A model generated the notes under the pieces. The model worked only from the letters and a program-made list of their open reading frames with translations, had not been told where the DNA came from and did not search any database. From Planoprotostelium fungivorum (Eukaryota > Evosea > Variosea > Cavosteliida > Cavosteliaceae): a DNA stretch of 64,000 bases. The position numbers were made by a program, and so were the translations under genes. Below, piece after piece: positions 12,106 to 22,152 of this stretch (position 1 is its first letter; each line of letters starts with the position of its first letter). Where the stretch lies: NCBI GenBank assembly GCA_003024175.1, contig MDYQ01000054.1, positions 1 through 64,000 on the forward strand. Direction: 5' to 3'.

Positions 12106-12338
12106 CGGTTTTACTATCTTGCACATCGATTGTGGTAAAGGAACAGCCTCTGCTTTTAGCCATCGGTCATCTGCCATGTTCCTCCAAAGATTAGTGGATG
12201 TACATTATGTACCGAATCGAATTTCTATCAATTTGTACGGATGAAGATGCAACAGATGTCCTCAGAAACAGTTGTTGGTGGCACGAACCGCCGCGTATGA
12301 GATATACGACTGTATAAGGCGTCGGCCATCTACAACCA

Positions 12339-12409
12339 GCATTCGTGGTCTAATGGTATGATGTCTGCCTTCCAAGCAGGCGAACCGGGTTCGATTCCCG
12401 GCGGATGCA
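12339..12409 (+). tRNA. tRNA-Gly(TCC)
   Basis: Acceptor stem GCATTCG/CGGATGC, anticodon loop CTTCCAA (TCC) and T-arm GGTTCGATTCC. The half-motif ATCTACAACCA abuts its 5' end, as it does in the second copy at 33123. Confidence 0.94.
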
Positions 12410-12486
12410 CTTCCTTTTGCTTGTTTGCCCACAGACACTTCCACTCAACAGATAACTCTCTGATTTGGGATAGATAGAAACAAAAG

Positions 12487-12558
12487 AGGCCATACCCGGA
12501 TTTGAACCGGGGTTTCAAGGATCAGAACCTCGCGTGCTGACCGCTACACTATACGGCC
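12487..12558 (-). tRNA. tRNA-Gln(CTG)
   Basis: On the minus strand the acceptor stem is GGCCGTA/TATGGCC, the anticodon stem is CGAGG/CCTTG and the loop is TTCTGAT, giving CTG. A U-rich tract follows less clearly. The block holding this tRNA and tRNA-Gly(TCC) is duplicated at 33.11-33.35 kb. Confidence 0.88.
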
Positions 12559-12721
12559 TTGATGTCTGTCGGTTCAGACTTTGATTTTCAATGAGTACAA
12601 ATTGTTTTCAGAAAAGAAAATAACTATTCGATCATCTGCAAAATCGTAAACTGTGAGGACATACCAGATGATTGTCACAAGGAGCAGCAGCACGACGCAT
12701 ATCGGTAATACATGTAATACA

Positions 12722-14640
12722 TCATTTATCCTGCACTTCCTCGCTTGCATTGACTTTCGATAAGACATAGATTCTCGTCTTCATGCCTCCTTGGTTGATA
12801 TCCATGTGTTCCTCATCCTTCCAAGTCTTCCTGCTGATGATCTACACGCAGTCAGATTCAACCAGATACTTCATTCACCTTCGATTGCATGAGCTCTGTC
12901 TCTTGCGTTAAGACAACTGCCTTCCCTCCTTCCCTCACGATTCTATACATCTCCTGGAATATTCTAGGGTATAACTTGGTGTTACCCTGCTTGTTCCCTA
13001 TCTGATTTAGATGGCTCTGTTTTGTTCACGTTCACTCGATGTAAATGTGACGTGACGAGATACTGACCGATTCTCTTTCCAAAAGGCATGTCAGTGATCA
13101 CCATGTCGACTGAATTGTCTCGGAAAGGTGTGAGGGTGCCGTCCCATTGAAAGACATCACAAGGTGCTGTACGTCTCTTTTCTTCTCTGGCGGAATCTTC
13201 ATTGTTTTTCGTCTTACGTACTGCCACCTGATTCAATCAGATCTACAACGAGACCACGCGGACACCTCTGAGATATCCCCTGCAAAATACAGGCAGTGGG
13301 ACCAAATATTTGAGCCCATCTGAGGTATGGTACCGCATCCACTCATCGGATCTACAACGATCATTCCAGGTCGCAATTGGGCCATGCGTAACTGTATGAA
13401 TGAGATCTCGATGAAATTTCGAGGGCTCTCACCATGGCATAGGCGATGGCAGGTTTCAATGCAGTGACACCCAAGTCACGTGACGCAGAGACGTGAGACA
13501 TAGACAAGGACGATTGGGTGATGGTGAATCCCAGAATCAATTCCGAATTACGCAGATAGGCCATGATCTCCATCTCTGAATTTCTACGACGTGTCAGGTT
13601 GTAAACGGAAGGGAAGAGTTCTCCATGAGTTTTCATTCGAATCCGCGTCACCTGCACTGTTGTCTCCAGCGGGGGTAAAGGGTCTGTATGGATGCCGCTA
13701 GTGTCTACGAGTTGAGAATAGCTTGGGATATCCATCTACAACTCACCTCCCCCATTTCATTCTCTCGAAAGAGATGAGAGCCAGCCGTTCTGGCTGACAC
13801 ACTGAAGATGGCAGTCGACAGCATCTCACTGTTTCGTATACCTATCGAGGAAATGTCGACATTCGAATCGAATCAATTGACTTACCTTTCACTGCTCTTG
13901 CGTACGATTTCCATACCCTGTCAGCGTCTCAACATAAAAGATAGAAATTCAACGATCATCAATGATCGTCAAAGATGATCAACCATCATCAATGATCGTC
14001 AAAGATGATCAACCATCGATGATCATGAGCGTGACGTACCCATAAGCGGTCTCCCAATCGGTCTCGTTGTAGATCGATACCGCACTCGCAATCTCCGCCA
14101 GAGCTTTCTCTTTCAATTGTGGATCTACCTCAGTTTTCTTCTTCTTTCTCCTCTTGTCATCCTCCCTTGCCTTCTTTCTCTTTTTATGTTCTTCTTTCTT
14201 TTCTGCCACCTTTTCTCCTTCGTCACTCTGTTTCTCTTGTCCCTCCTTCTCCTGCAGCGATGATTTCAATTGCTCTGTATCGTCTGTCGTTGTGGTGGGT
14301 TGTGCAGGTGGTGGACAACAACTTTGGAGTGTGATTCTACCGATGAGACAGTATACATATTCCACCGAATGAAGTCCATTCAAGATCGAAAAGGAATCCT
14401 CCTGATACGATCATCGTCCACATCGAATGATCGAGCTCACTGTCATGTTGGACACAGAGAAGAAGACTCTTCCAGGATAATCCTTACGATCGTATTGAAC
14501 CTACGGCGGTTAGATCGTGAAGGCAATGAGATGTTTCTCACCTCCACTTGGCTACCTAAGAATGCATCTCCTATCTCAGCTGCAGCAATGTGTTCAAGGC
14601 CAGACGTGACTGTCGCCATCAATTGGACACGCGATGTCAT
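12722..14640 (-). CDS. THUMPD3: THUMPD3-like tRNA guanine-N2 methyltransferase
   Basis: This family methylates guanosine 6 (and 7) of tRNAs, with TRMT112 as partner. The N-terminus VQLMATVTSGLEHIAAAEIG matches the THUMPD3 ferredoxin-like start. A Lys/Glu-rich insert (about 14100-14300) precedes the catalytic part. That part has MIVVDPMSGCGTIP (SAM motif I, family form VDPMCGTGAIP), WDGTLTPFRDNSVDMVITDM followed by PFGKRIG (catalytic motif, family form TDLPFGKR), and KLYPRIFQEMYRIVREGGKA. The last exon ends RIYVLSKVNASEEVQDK. The codons for VVD in motif I are themselves a CGTTGTAGAT word. A 27-nt tandem repeat sits in an intron near 13960-14020. An upstream in-frame Met at 14670 is an alternative start. 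Confidence 0.85.
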
Positions 14641-14738
14641 CCTGATGTGATGTCCTTGGGTGATCATCACGAGCTTGAATCTAATTTACAACGAGGCAAT
14701 GCAATGTTGTGCAAAAAGAATACACAGCAGCACGATCA

Positions 14739-17628
14739 ATGGAATCCATTCCAATCACGATCGTTTTTGAAGGAAAAAGGTGACGTTCACGACGAGCCAA
14801 GTTTGCACGCCTGACACAGGCCCAGATATGATGGAATTCAACTCGAGCCATCAGAGCCAGTATATCTTCTAAAGAGTCAGATATATAGTATGACTGGTGT
14901 CTCAACTGAAGATCAGATCATCGTCGGTCTTCCGTGTGGCGTATTGAGAGATGATGCTGATCTCTCGAAACTGGCCATACGTCGAAACGCCAGGCTAGTA
15001 GTTTTGAAGAGTACTCGTCATTCAACCCAAAGTGAAGGAAAAGAAGAGGACACTCAGCCATCCATTTCATCTGATCAGAAGGCCCCAACACCATCTCCAG
15101 TCGTAACGGAGAAACCAGTCATTCCTACGACAAAACCAACCATCCAAAACCCACCCATCAACTGTAATGCGTCACATATCATGTTCTCACCGCTCATTTT
15201 CTTCCAGTCGATGAATGGCAAGACACATGCACGTGCATCTTCGTCTCTGGTCCAACCGTTCAACCCTGTTACGTCCGTAAGACCGATGCAAAGAGAGTGT
15301 GCCAGGGTTGTGCGGCCACGTGTCAGATTCCAGGCAGTGTACACCCCGAAAGCTCCACCGCTCGTCTCTTCTTCGAATGCGAGTGCGGCGACAACTGTCT
15401 CTTCTTAGAGAGGAAGCACGCAGACCTATACGCTGGTGCAGACCGTGAACGTCTGCTCGATGTACTGAAGGTGAAGAGACGACTTGTTCGAACGCCACGT
15501 GACTCGTTGTAGATGGCATCGATCGAGCAGATTCGTAGGATCAGCAAGGAGAGACAGTTTGATCCGAACCAAATGAATCAAGAGCAGAGACAGATGCTGC
15601 AACGACTCATGTCTGGATTTTCAACGGTGTCACAATACGAGGACCCCACCATGCAAGCGAAAGCCAGGTAGATTTCGACGAAATTTCGATCTCACCCACT
15701 GCGTTGTAGATCGACCGTACCGTTGAAGGAACTGAAGGAGAGAGTGAAGAAGGCCCTGGGAGATCGCGTTGTAGACGAATCGTCTCCTCCTTTTCGATCG
15801 GAGTTATTGAAGCAGCTGGTGTTCTGGTACAAGCACGAATTCTTCTCTTGGTGCAATTCACCAAAGTGCAACCAGTGCGGTGGAGAGACGAAGGGAATCG
15901 GTGGTGCTCAACCCGATCGACAGGAGGCTATGCATCAGGTACGTGTTTCTAAAAATAGATCAACCGGCTCACATCACTAGGCACACGTGGTGGAAGTGTA
16001 CCGATGCACCGTGTGCAACAGTATCACGAGGTGAGGATATGCGATGACGTGTGATGACGTCATCAGATATCCCCGCTACAACGATCCCGCCAAACTCTTG
16101 GAGACGAAGAGTGGAAGGTGTGGCGAATGGGCCAACTGCTTCACCCTCCTCTGCCGTGCCCTCCAATTCGAAGCGAGATATGTCATGGACTTTACAGATC
16201 ACGTCTGGACCGAAGTGTGGTCAGAAGAACACGAGAAGTGGTGAGTTTCAATATCTCATCATCGTGATGGATGTCATTGAATGAGACAGGCTGCACGTCG
16301 ACTCTTGCGAAGCACTGATCGATTCACCACTCGTCTACGAAGAAGGCTGGGGGAAGAAATTATCCTACATCTTCTCCTTCTCTCGTGAGCTTGCGAAATG
16401 TCCGTGAAATTTCACTGATCGGTGCAGACGAACAGATGAGAGACAGCATCAGGAGATATTCGAGAGATATGAATGGTTCCCTCAGCCGAAGAAATCAAGT
16501 TACAGAAGAATGGCTGGACACTGTCATTGTGGCCATCAACAGGGACCGAACGCACAGACTCGGACTCCCTCAACACAGGATCGATCTACTCCAAGAGAGG
16601 TACCATCCATCTACAACGTTGTAGATCATCACTCACGTGGAGAAGGTACCGTAGAGAGGAAATTGCGTTGGCTGCCGGTCACGTGACCTTGTCGGAGGAT
16701 GAGAAACAAGGCAGAATCAGTGGATCAAAAGAATGGCGGGAAAATCGCGGAGAATTAGGCTCGCAGACCGCATCGAGGGTGGAAGGTGATCGGCTCGTTG
16801 TAGACGGAGAAGTCTAACTCCCCCAGACATCGAACAGATTTCCGTGGAATTTCCCAACTGTCGGTACAGTATGAATCGGGACGGTACAACACGGCTCGTT
16901 ACCGTGGGAACGACAAAGAAAATGTCCGATCGATTACGCCTCACCTCCAAAATCAGCGGCCAGGTTGGTGCAGCGTGGTTAACCGACAAAGTCGACGTCT
17001 CCGAGCCCTTTTCCGTTGAATTCAAATTTCAAATCACCGAGAGAGGCGCGGACGGCCTGGCTTTCGTTCTGCAGAACGAGGGTCCATCGGCCAAGGGAAG
17101 AGACGGCAGTGACCTCGGTTACGGGGGAATTCCCAGGAGCGTTGCCATAGAGATGGATACGTACGACTCGGGTACGCATGGGGATCCCAGTGGGAACCAT
17201 GTTTCGGTGAACAGTCGGGGGGAACTTCCCAACAGTGCCCATCACAGCTTCTCTCTTGGTTGTACGAGGGAGTTGGCAGTGCAGTTGGCAGATGGAGGGG
17301 TGCATCACGTGAGTCAATCTACAAATGATGATCGTGATCGTGATCGTGATCGTGCTGATCTTGATCTTGATCGTGAAGATGAGTGATGACGATGGACAGG
17401 TGAAAGTGGTTTATTTGGATGGAAGCTTGTACGTGTACGTGGATGATCTACAACGAGCCGTGTTGAAGGTGAAGATCCTTCTGACGGACTACCTGGGATC
17501 GGGACAGGCTTGGGTGAAGTTCCATCGAAATTTCTCACACTCACACGTGACAGATTGGCTTCACTGCATCCACGGGAGGTCTCTCACAAGTGCACGATCT
17601 ATTATCCTTCGACTACAACACTCTGTAA
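14739..17628 (+). CDS. NGLY1: Peptide:N-glycanase with UBL, UBR box and L-type lectin domains
   Basis: It removes N-glycans from misfolded glycoproteins retrotranslocated to the cytosol for degradation. The first exon encodes [14 protein letters not shown]. Domains in order: a ubiquitin-like fold (about residues 1-80, with [17 protein letters not shown]); a Ser/Thr/Pro linker; a UBR-box-like zinc finger ([39 protein letters not shown]); and the transglutaminase core. The core has CNQCGG and CTVCNS zinc ligands, nucleophile Cys in [11 protein letters not shown], His in DHVWTEVW and Asp in LHVDSCEA. The family motif [16 protein letters not shown] follows. The C-terminus is an L-type (legume) lectin-like domain ([38 protein letters not shown], ending LSFDYNTL) where animals usually have PAW. 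The usual PUB domain was not seen. Introns at 15471-15512, 16031-16066 and 16385-16427 join the parts in phase. Confidence 0.82.
15471..15512 (+). other. Intron of NGLY1 whose 3' splice site is the CGTTGTAG word
   Basis: Exon LLDVLK, then GTGAAG...CTCGTTGTAG, then exon [13 protein letters not shown], in phase 0 and 42 nt long. Without splicing the frame stops at the TAG of the motif. This intron links the UBL-UBR part to the glycanase core. Confidence 0.7.
16609..16626. repeat. Full palindrome ATCTACAACGTTGTAGAT in an NGLY1 intron
   Basis: Perfect 18-bp palindrome inside an intron that runs from GTACCATCC to GTGGAGAAG (about 16600-16646), between ERYRREE codons on each side. Confidence 0.85.
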
Positions 17629-17653
17629 ATGATTCAAATACAATTCTGGTCGT

Positions 17654-18833
17654 TTATTTCAAATACTTTGCGATGAAAGAGTTCATCTTCTCGAACGCTT
17701 CTTCCGCCCCGGCAGCCAGCCCCGCTCCATTGAATGCCATCAGGCCGTGAACGGCATCTTTCACATAGAAGCTCTCGACTGGTCTGCCCAACTTCTTCAG
17801 CTGCGCCTCCGTGTGCTCTGACTCTGCAGGCAACACGATGAGGTCTTCGTCTCCGTGCACGAGAAAGGTGGGAGGGAATGCATCGACGTAGAGGTGGGGG
17901 AAGAGAGGTCTGAGATGAGAGGGAAGGTGATCGTCTCTCTGCTGTCTGGGGAGGGGGCGGAGTTGATCGCTGAGACCTTTGACTCCCGTGAAGAGGTCTA
18001 AGAAGTCACCGTGGTTGATTCCTCCCGCAAAGAGTTTGGTCTGATGGAGTGTGAGATGATGATCGTGTGGTGAAGGAGAACTCACCCTGCCGTCTTTGAC
18101 GACAAGTCCCTGACCGGGAATGAACTCTACGGGTGAAGATGTCACCGTCGGCCCTTCGAAAAATCGGATGAGCTCTTCATGTCCCACGTTCTTTTCTCCG
18201 AGAAATTCGAATTCGGGGTTGGGTGTCAGCCAGTGATCGTGCAGCTGATCGCCGCCCATGCCGTACAGACTGACGAGAGCCACAGGTTTTGGCTCGAAAT
18301 GAATTGCAGCCAGACGTGCGCAATAGGCTCCAGCTGAGACACCGAAGACGGCGACACGGTTGAAATCGACCGATGAACCGGCTGGAAGGGCAGCTGAGAA
18401 GGCTTCTGAGTGGAGGAAGTGGGAGAGGGATTTGACGTCCTCTACAATGTCGTGAGCTGTAGCAGGAGCTAAGAGACGGTGGTCAGCCGTGACGAAGAAG
18501 TAACCGCGAGACAAACTTCGATCTAGCGGCGTCAGGTGGGACGATGATGATGAAGCGATCACCTAACAACCACTGGGGGAATATGAAATCTTTCTTAGAT
18601 CCACAGACAAGACCGCCGCCGTGATAAAACACGACGAGAGGGCGATTTCCCTTCACATCGGTAGGTATGAAGAGATCGAGCCCGATCTCGACATCACCGA
18701 CAGTAGAGTAAATGAGAGCACGGGAAGAGGTCATGGATGTGTTGTTCAAGTTAACTTGAGCAGTATTGTAAATTGTGAGGTTGGAAGTGGATATACGTGT
18801 TGTCTCATCAGCTCGCCAGCGTGTCGTCATCAT
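17654..18833 (-). CDS. Alpha/beta hydrolase (hormone-sensitive-lipase-like esterase)
   Basis: Two exons joined by a 40-nt intron (about 18505-18545, phase 1, joining QWLL to DRSLSRGYFFVTADHRLLAP). The oxyanion motif HGGG is in VVFYHGGGLVCGSKKD and the nucleophile motif GVSAG is in VAVFGVSAGAYCARLA. The acid is probably in HGDEDLIVLP and the His in VKDAVHGLMAF. These and the length (about 380 residues) fit the alpha/beta hydrolase-3 esterases. The substrate cannot be inferred. The start may be MMTTRW at 18833 or MTSSRALIY about 100 bases later. It converges on NGLY1 with only 25 bases between stops. Confidence 0.85.
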
Positions 18834-18960
18834 TCCGCAACCCGAATTTTTAAATCCGCACCGCTTTTTTCACGAAAACGGAAGTAGTTACTGAAGAAAC
18901 CGAGTTGATGACACACCTCTGGCCAGAAAAAGGAAGATGACAATCAGAGTGGCAAAACCG

Positions 18961-19031
18961 TGCGTCGACCGGGAATCGAACCCGGGTCTCCCGCGTGGCA
19001 GGCGGAAATTCTACCACTGGACCATCGACGC
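18961..19031 (-). tRNA. tRNA-Gly(GCC)
   Basis: Identical to the other complete copies, on the minus strand. Confidence 0.95.
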
Positions 19032-19054
19032 TTGTTGTGCCGATTGCATGCGTT

Positions 19055-19855
19055 GATGGGATGTATCCTGGTTGTCAGGACATTAGAGACTGGACAATCT
19101 CAGTGCACAATCAGATTTATCTCTGCAAGATGATGATTGCCCAAAAAGAGGTGTTTGTGTCTGAAGGAACCCTCCACGGATCTTTGCACCAGAAATCCAG
19201 TTTTGGAATGGCTATTTGATTTGATGGAGTGTACTCGTCTTTACAAAGATCACGCAGCTACAATCATACCTGATTGAACATCCACAAACCCATTCTGAAC
19301 TCGTTTACGGTAAGCAATCATGGGCGATGCCAATACTGCAATGAGAGACCGCACGAGAATCCATCGTGTCGTAGCTTTTGTCTCTCACTGCAGAATTGGT
19401 GTGAACCGACTGCAGATGGTTTGTGTTGCTACCTGTGGGTTCTGATGGGATGAAGATGAAGAGTCTCAAATCTCCTGTCACTTGGAATGACTTTGTTTGT
19501 TAGTGGAGGAAAGTAGCCTTCTACGTCGTACAACAAAGACAAAGGGCCATTCTCTCACACTCTTTCAGACGCAACACATGAACTCCTTGTGGATCACCTT
19601 TGCTCATTTCAGTAGATAAGACCATTTTGCTATTCAGATCTCCAGCAGAGCACATGACTCACGTGAATAAGGTGCAATCTGAGAAGATGACCGTGAAGAA
19701 TTCAATCAAAGAGGTGTATGACTACCGTGATCACTGTTGAATATGTTCTGCTATCATAGTTGCGCTGGACTCCCACGTTATTTCACAGAGGTGGGGTGAT
19801 TCCTTTTAGATGAACAAGGTAGATGATAGGCTCGGACAATGTCAAAACAGACAAA
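19055..19855 (+). pseudogene. Decayed inverted copy of the small membrane-protein gene at 4.7-5.5 kb
   Basis: Traces of the same coding segments are visible: RDWTISVHNQIYLCKM against RDRTISAHDQIYLCEM, and SPVTWNDF against SLVTWNDF. The 3' part (NSLWITFAHFSR-like) is also present. The frame is interrupted repeatedly, the membrane helix region is missing or rearranged, and it ends at a tRNA-Gly(GCC) as the donor block does. Confidence 0.65.
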
Positions 19856-19859
19856 ACCG

Positions 19860-19930
19860 TGCGTCGACCGGGAATCGAACCCGGGTCTCCCGCGTGGCAG
19901 GCGGAAATTCTACCACTGGACCATCGACGC
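19860..19930 (-). tRNA. tRNA-Gly(GCC)
   Basis: Identical tRNA at the end of the inverted duplicate block, corresponding to the 4490 tRNA. Confidence 0.95.
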
Positions 19931-20086
19931 TTGTTGTCGTCGCCATATTAGCCGCACGGTAATTCCACAAAAATTACCAACTTCTTCCCACCTTACCTCC
20001 TCAGGTGTCAGGAAAAAGCTTTGCAACATTCATCAGAGATCTTTTGTGTGGTGACATCACAAAGAGGAGATCGCTGTCCTTTATAC

Positions 20087-21832
20087 CTACATGGAACCAG
20101 TGGCATCGTAATGGTCAACCACTTTGTGTACATCCAAGTGAAGCTCTCTCAGCTCCCCCCTGCGCCTCTCCTGCTCCTTCTCCCTCTCCTCCAACTCCTC
20201 CAACTTCCTCTTCACATCTCCACCCTCCCTCCTCTCCTCTTCCGCTACCGTACGTCACTCTCATCTACAACGACGACATCCACCCGTCGTCCATTGGAGC
20301 TTCTCTTCGATGATTCTCTTCTTGATGGATATCCTTCCTCTCTTCACATCTGATCGAGCCATCTTCACCTCCACTTCCTTCAGTTCACGGAAGAGTCCAC
20401 CGATGTTGTCCTCTATCTGTGTGTGGACATGAGAAGATACGCTTCACGTCTCTCTTACCTGACGGTGTCTCTTCTTCGAATCGTTCCGTTCTCTCTCCTT
20501 CCTCTCTCTGTCCGTCGATTGAATTGTGGTGAACAAGGAGAGATCTACAAAAGTCGGTCACCGATGCAGGTCGGTGACACACTCTCATCGGTCGTGAAGA
20601 CATAAAAGTGTCGCAGTAGATCTCTCATGTCCTCATTCACTGTTGTCTGCAGAACTCTCCTGTGGTCTTTTGAGCTTGTTTTTTTAATGAGATGCACTCA
20701 CGCAGCTCTGACTTGTTCATCGAGAGTGATGACGTAAGAGTGTTTCGACCAACCCTGTTCGTGCAGTTCTTGCATCACTCTCACGATGGCTACATCGCGA
20801 CCTGTCGTTGTCGTACCTTCCTCTGCGATCGATCAGAATCTCTTCGAAATTTCATGCTACCCACCCATGATCTCCAGTAAGGTAGAGGGGAGGTCAGATG
20901 GACCTCTCTCCATGATCTTCCTCTTGAAATTCTCTTCGTGTTGGGAGATTTGTGCTTCGTCGGCCTTCCTTTTGAATTCTCTCAACGAAGCGAACAACTC
21001 GTCGACCATCTCGGAATCGTCTCTCAGTGGGGTCGTCGATTTCGTTGTAGGAGGTGGTGTTACATTGACGGAAGAGCGGGTAGTCTGCACGGCTCGGACG
21101 GGCTCCCGGGAGAGAACAACATCTTTTCTCCTCCTCTCATGGAAATCACCCTTGGTAGAGCCCTTGTGTTGTTGATTCCTCTGTTCCTTGGAAGATCCTC
21201 TCGTTGATGAGGGATGACTCGCTGCATTTCGATTTTGACGAGGCTGGATCGGATGAGCTGATTGATGATGGCAAGAGCTGGTGACTCACTGTGCAATAGA
21301 CCCTGGTCGCTGTTAAGGGGCCGTTGAATTCAATGTCGAAATTGTTTCTTCGAAGGAAATGGAGGAATTCCTCCCCCGGGCAGACGTTCGACCAATGGCC
21401 TACCTGCGACAGAGTCAAGAAGGAAGCTCAAGTCCACTCACCTCGTGTTCCACTCCTTGTCTCAGACTTTTCAAATTCATGGAAGATAGACCAGACGCTC
21501 GCATGATGTCCTGTGAGAGGTGGGTGAGACACTTGGATGGATCTTACCTTGACAATATCGCACAATTTGAGGTGTTTCTCTTCGTCACTCAACTTGTCCA
21601 AGATGTCTCTGTTTCGTTCGAGTCCTCTCTTTCTGGACATTGTATGTGAGGGTGGATGGCTCGAGGATCGGTCCTGGGTAGGTGAGCTGGCACGGTGATG
21701 TGACGGTGGAACTGCGAGACTTGCCATCGTGGATTCTCTGTTTGGAGAGATGGATATAGATCGAACATGTGGATGTGTCATTTCCTTCGGTTTGTTGGTC
21801 GATGTGATGTCCATGATGTCAGAGATGAACAA
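20087..21832 (-). CDS. Coiled-coil protein of unknown family
   Basis: Minus-strand exons give an N-terminal low-complexity segment (MFISDIMDITSTNKPKEMTH) and a helical region MSRKRGLERNRDILDKLSDE followed by EKHLKLCDIVK. Next come VGHWSNVCPGEEFLHFLRRN, an acidic/basic linker, VDELFASLREFKRKADEAQI and RDVAIVRVMQELHEQGWSKH then SYVITLDEQVRAA. The C-terminus is coiled coil (EEERREGGDVKRKLEELEER). The stop follows KVVDHYDATGSM. The layout suggests a structural or centrosomal/ciliary protein, but I could not match it to a family. The exon order is well supported; exact boundaries are not. Confidence 0.55.
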
Positions 21833-22152
21833 TTGACACCTGTGCGATCTGCATCATGTGAGGGTTCGATCAATAGAAGTTGTTCGATATTGAAAGAGGA
21901 TCGATAATTAGGATACACCTTCTTGTCTTAGTGGCTGGCTTGATTATTTGACATCGCTTCCTGTCTTTCTACAACGAGAGTCTTGATTTTATTCATAATA
22001 TGTATGAATAAATGAACCCGCGCACCTCAACATCACTCATCATTCTTCTCATCTGTCTCAAACATATCGAATTTATAGACATCTCTTTAAGAAGAGAACA
22101 CCAAACGAGTATCTTCTATTCACAGATTACACTAATCTGAAGAGAAATCCTC
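21833..22152. other. Intergenic, promoter of the coiled-coil gene
   Basis: No coding signal. It contains one half-motif (TTCTACAACGAG near 21966) and an AT-rich stretch. Confidence 0.4.

Noticed and set aside
12574-12768. Minus ORF with a membrane helix (VLPICVVLLLLVTIIWYVLT) at the THUMPD3 3' end
   Set aside because: It overlaps the last THUMPD3 exon in another frame, and that frame carries the conserved THUMPD3 C-terminus. An alternative C-terminus by splicing was not supported.
13925-14035. Direct repeats resembling a small CRISPR array
   Set aside because: Only two copies of a 27-nt unit with no unique spacers, lying in an intron of an animal gene.
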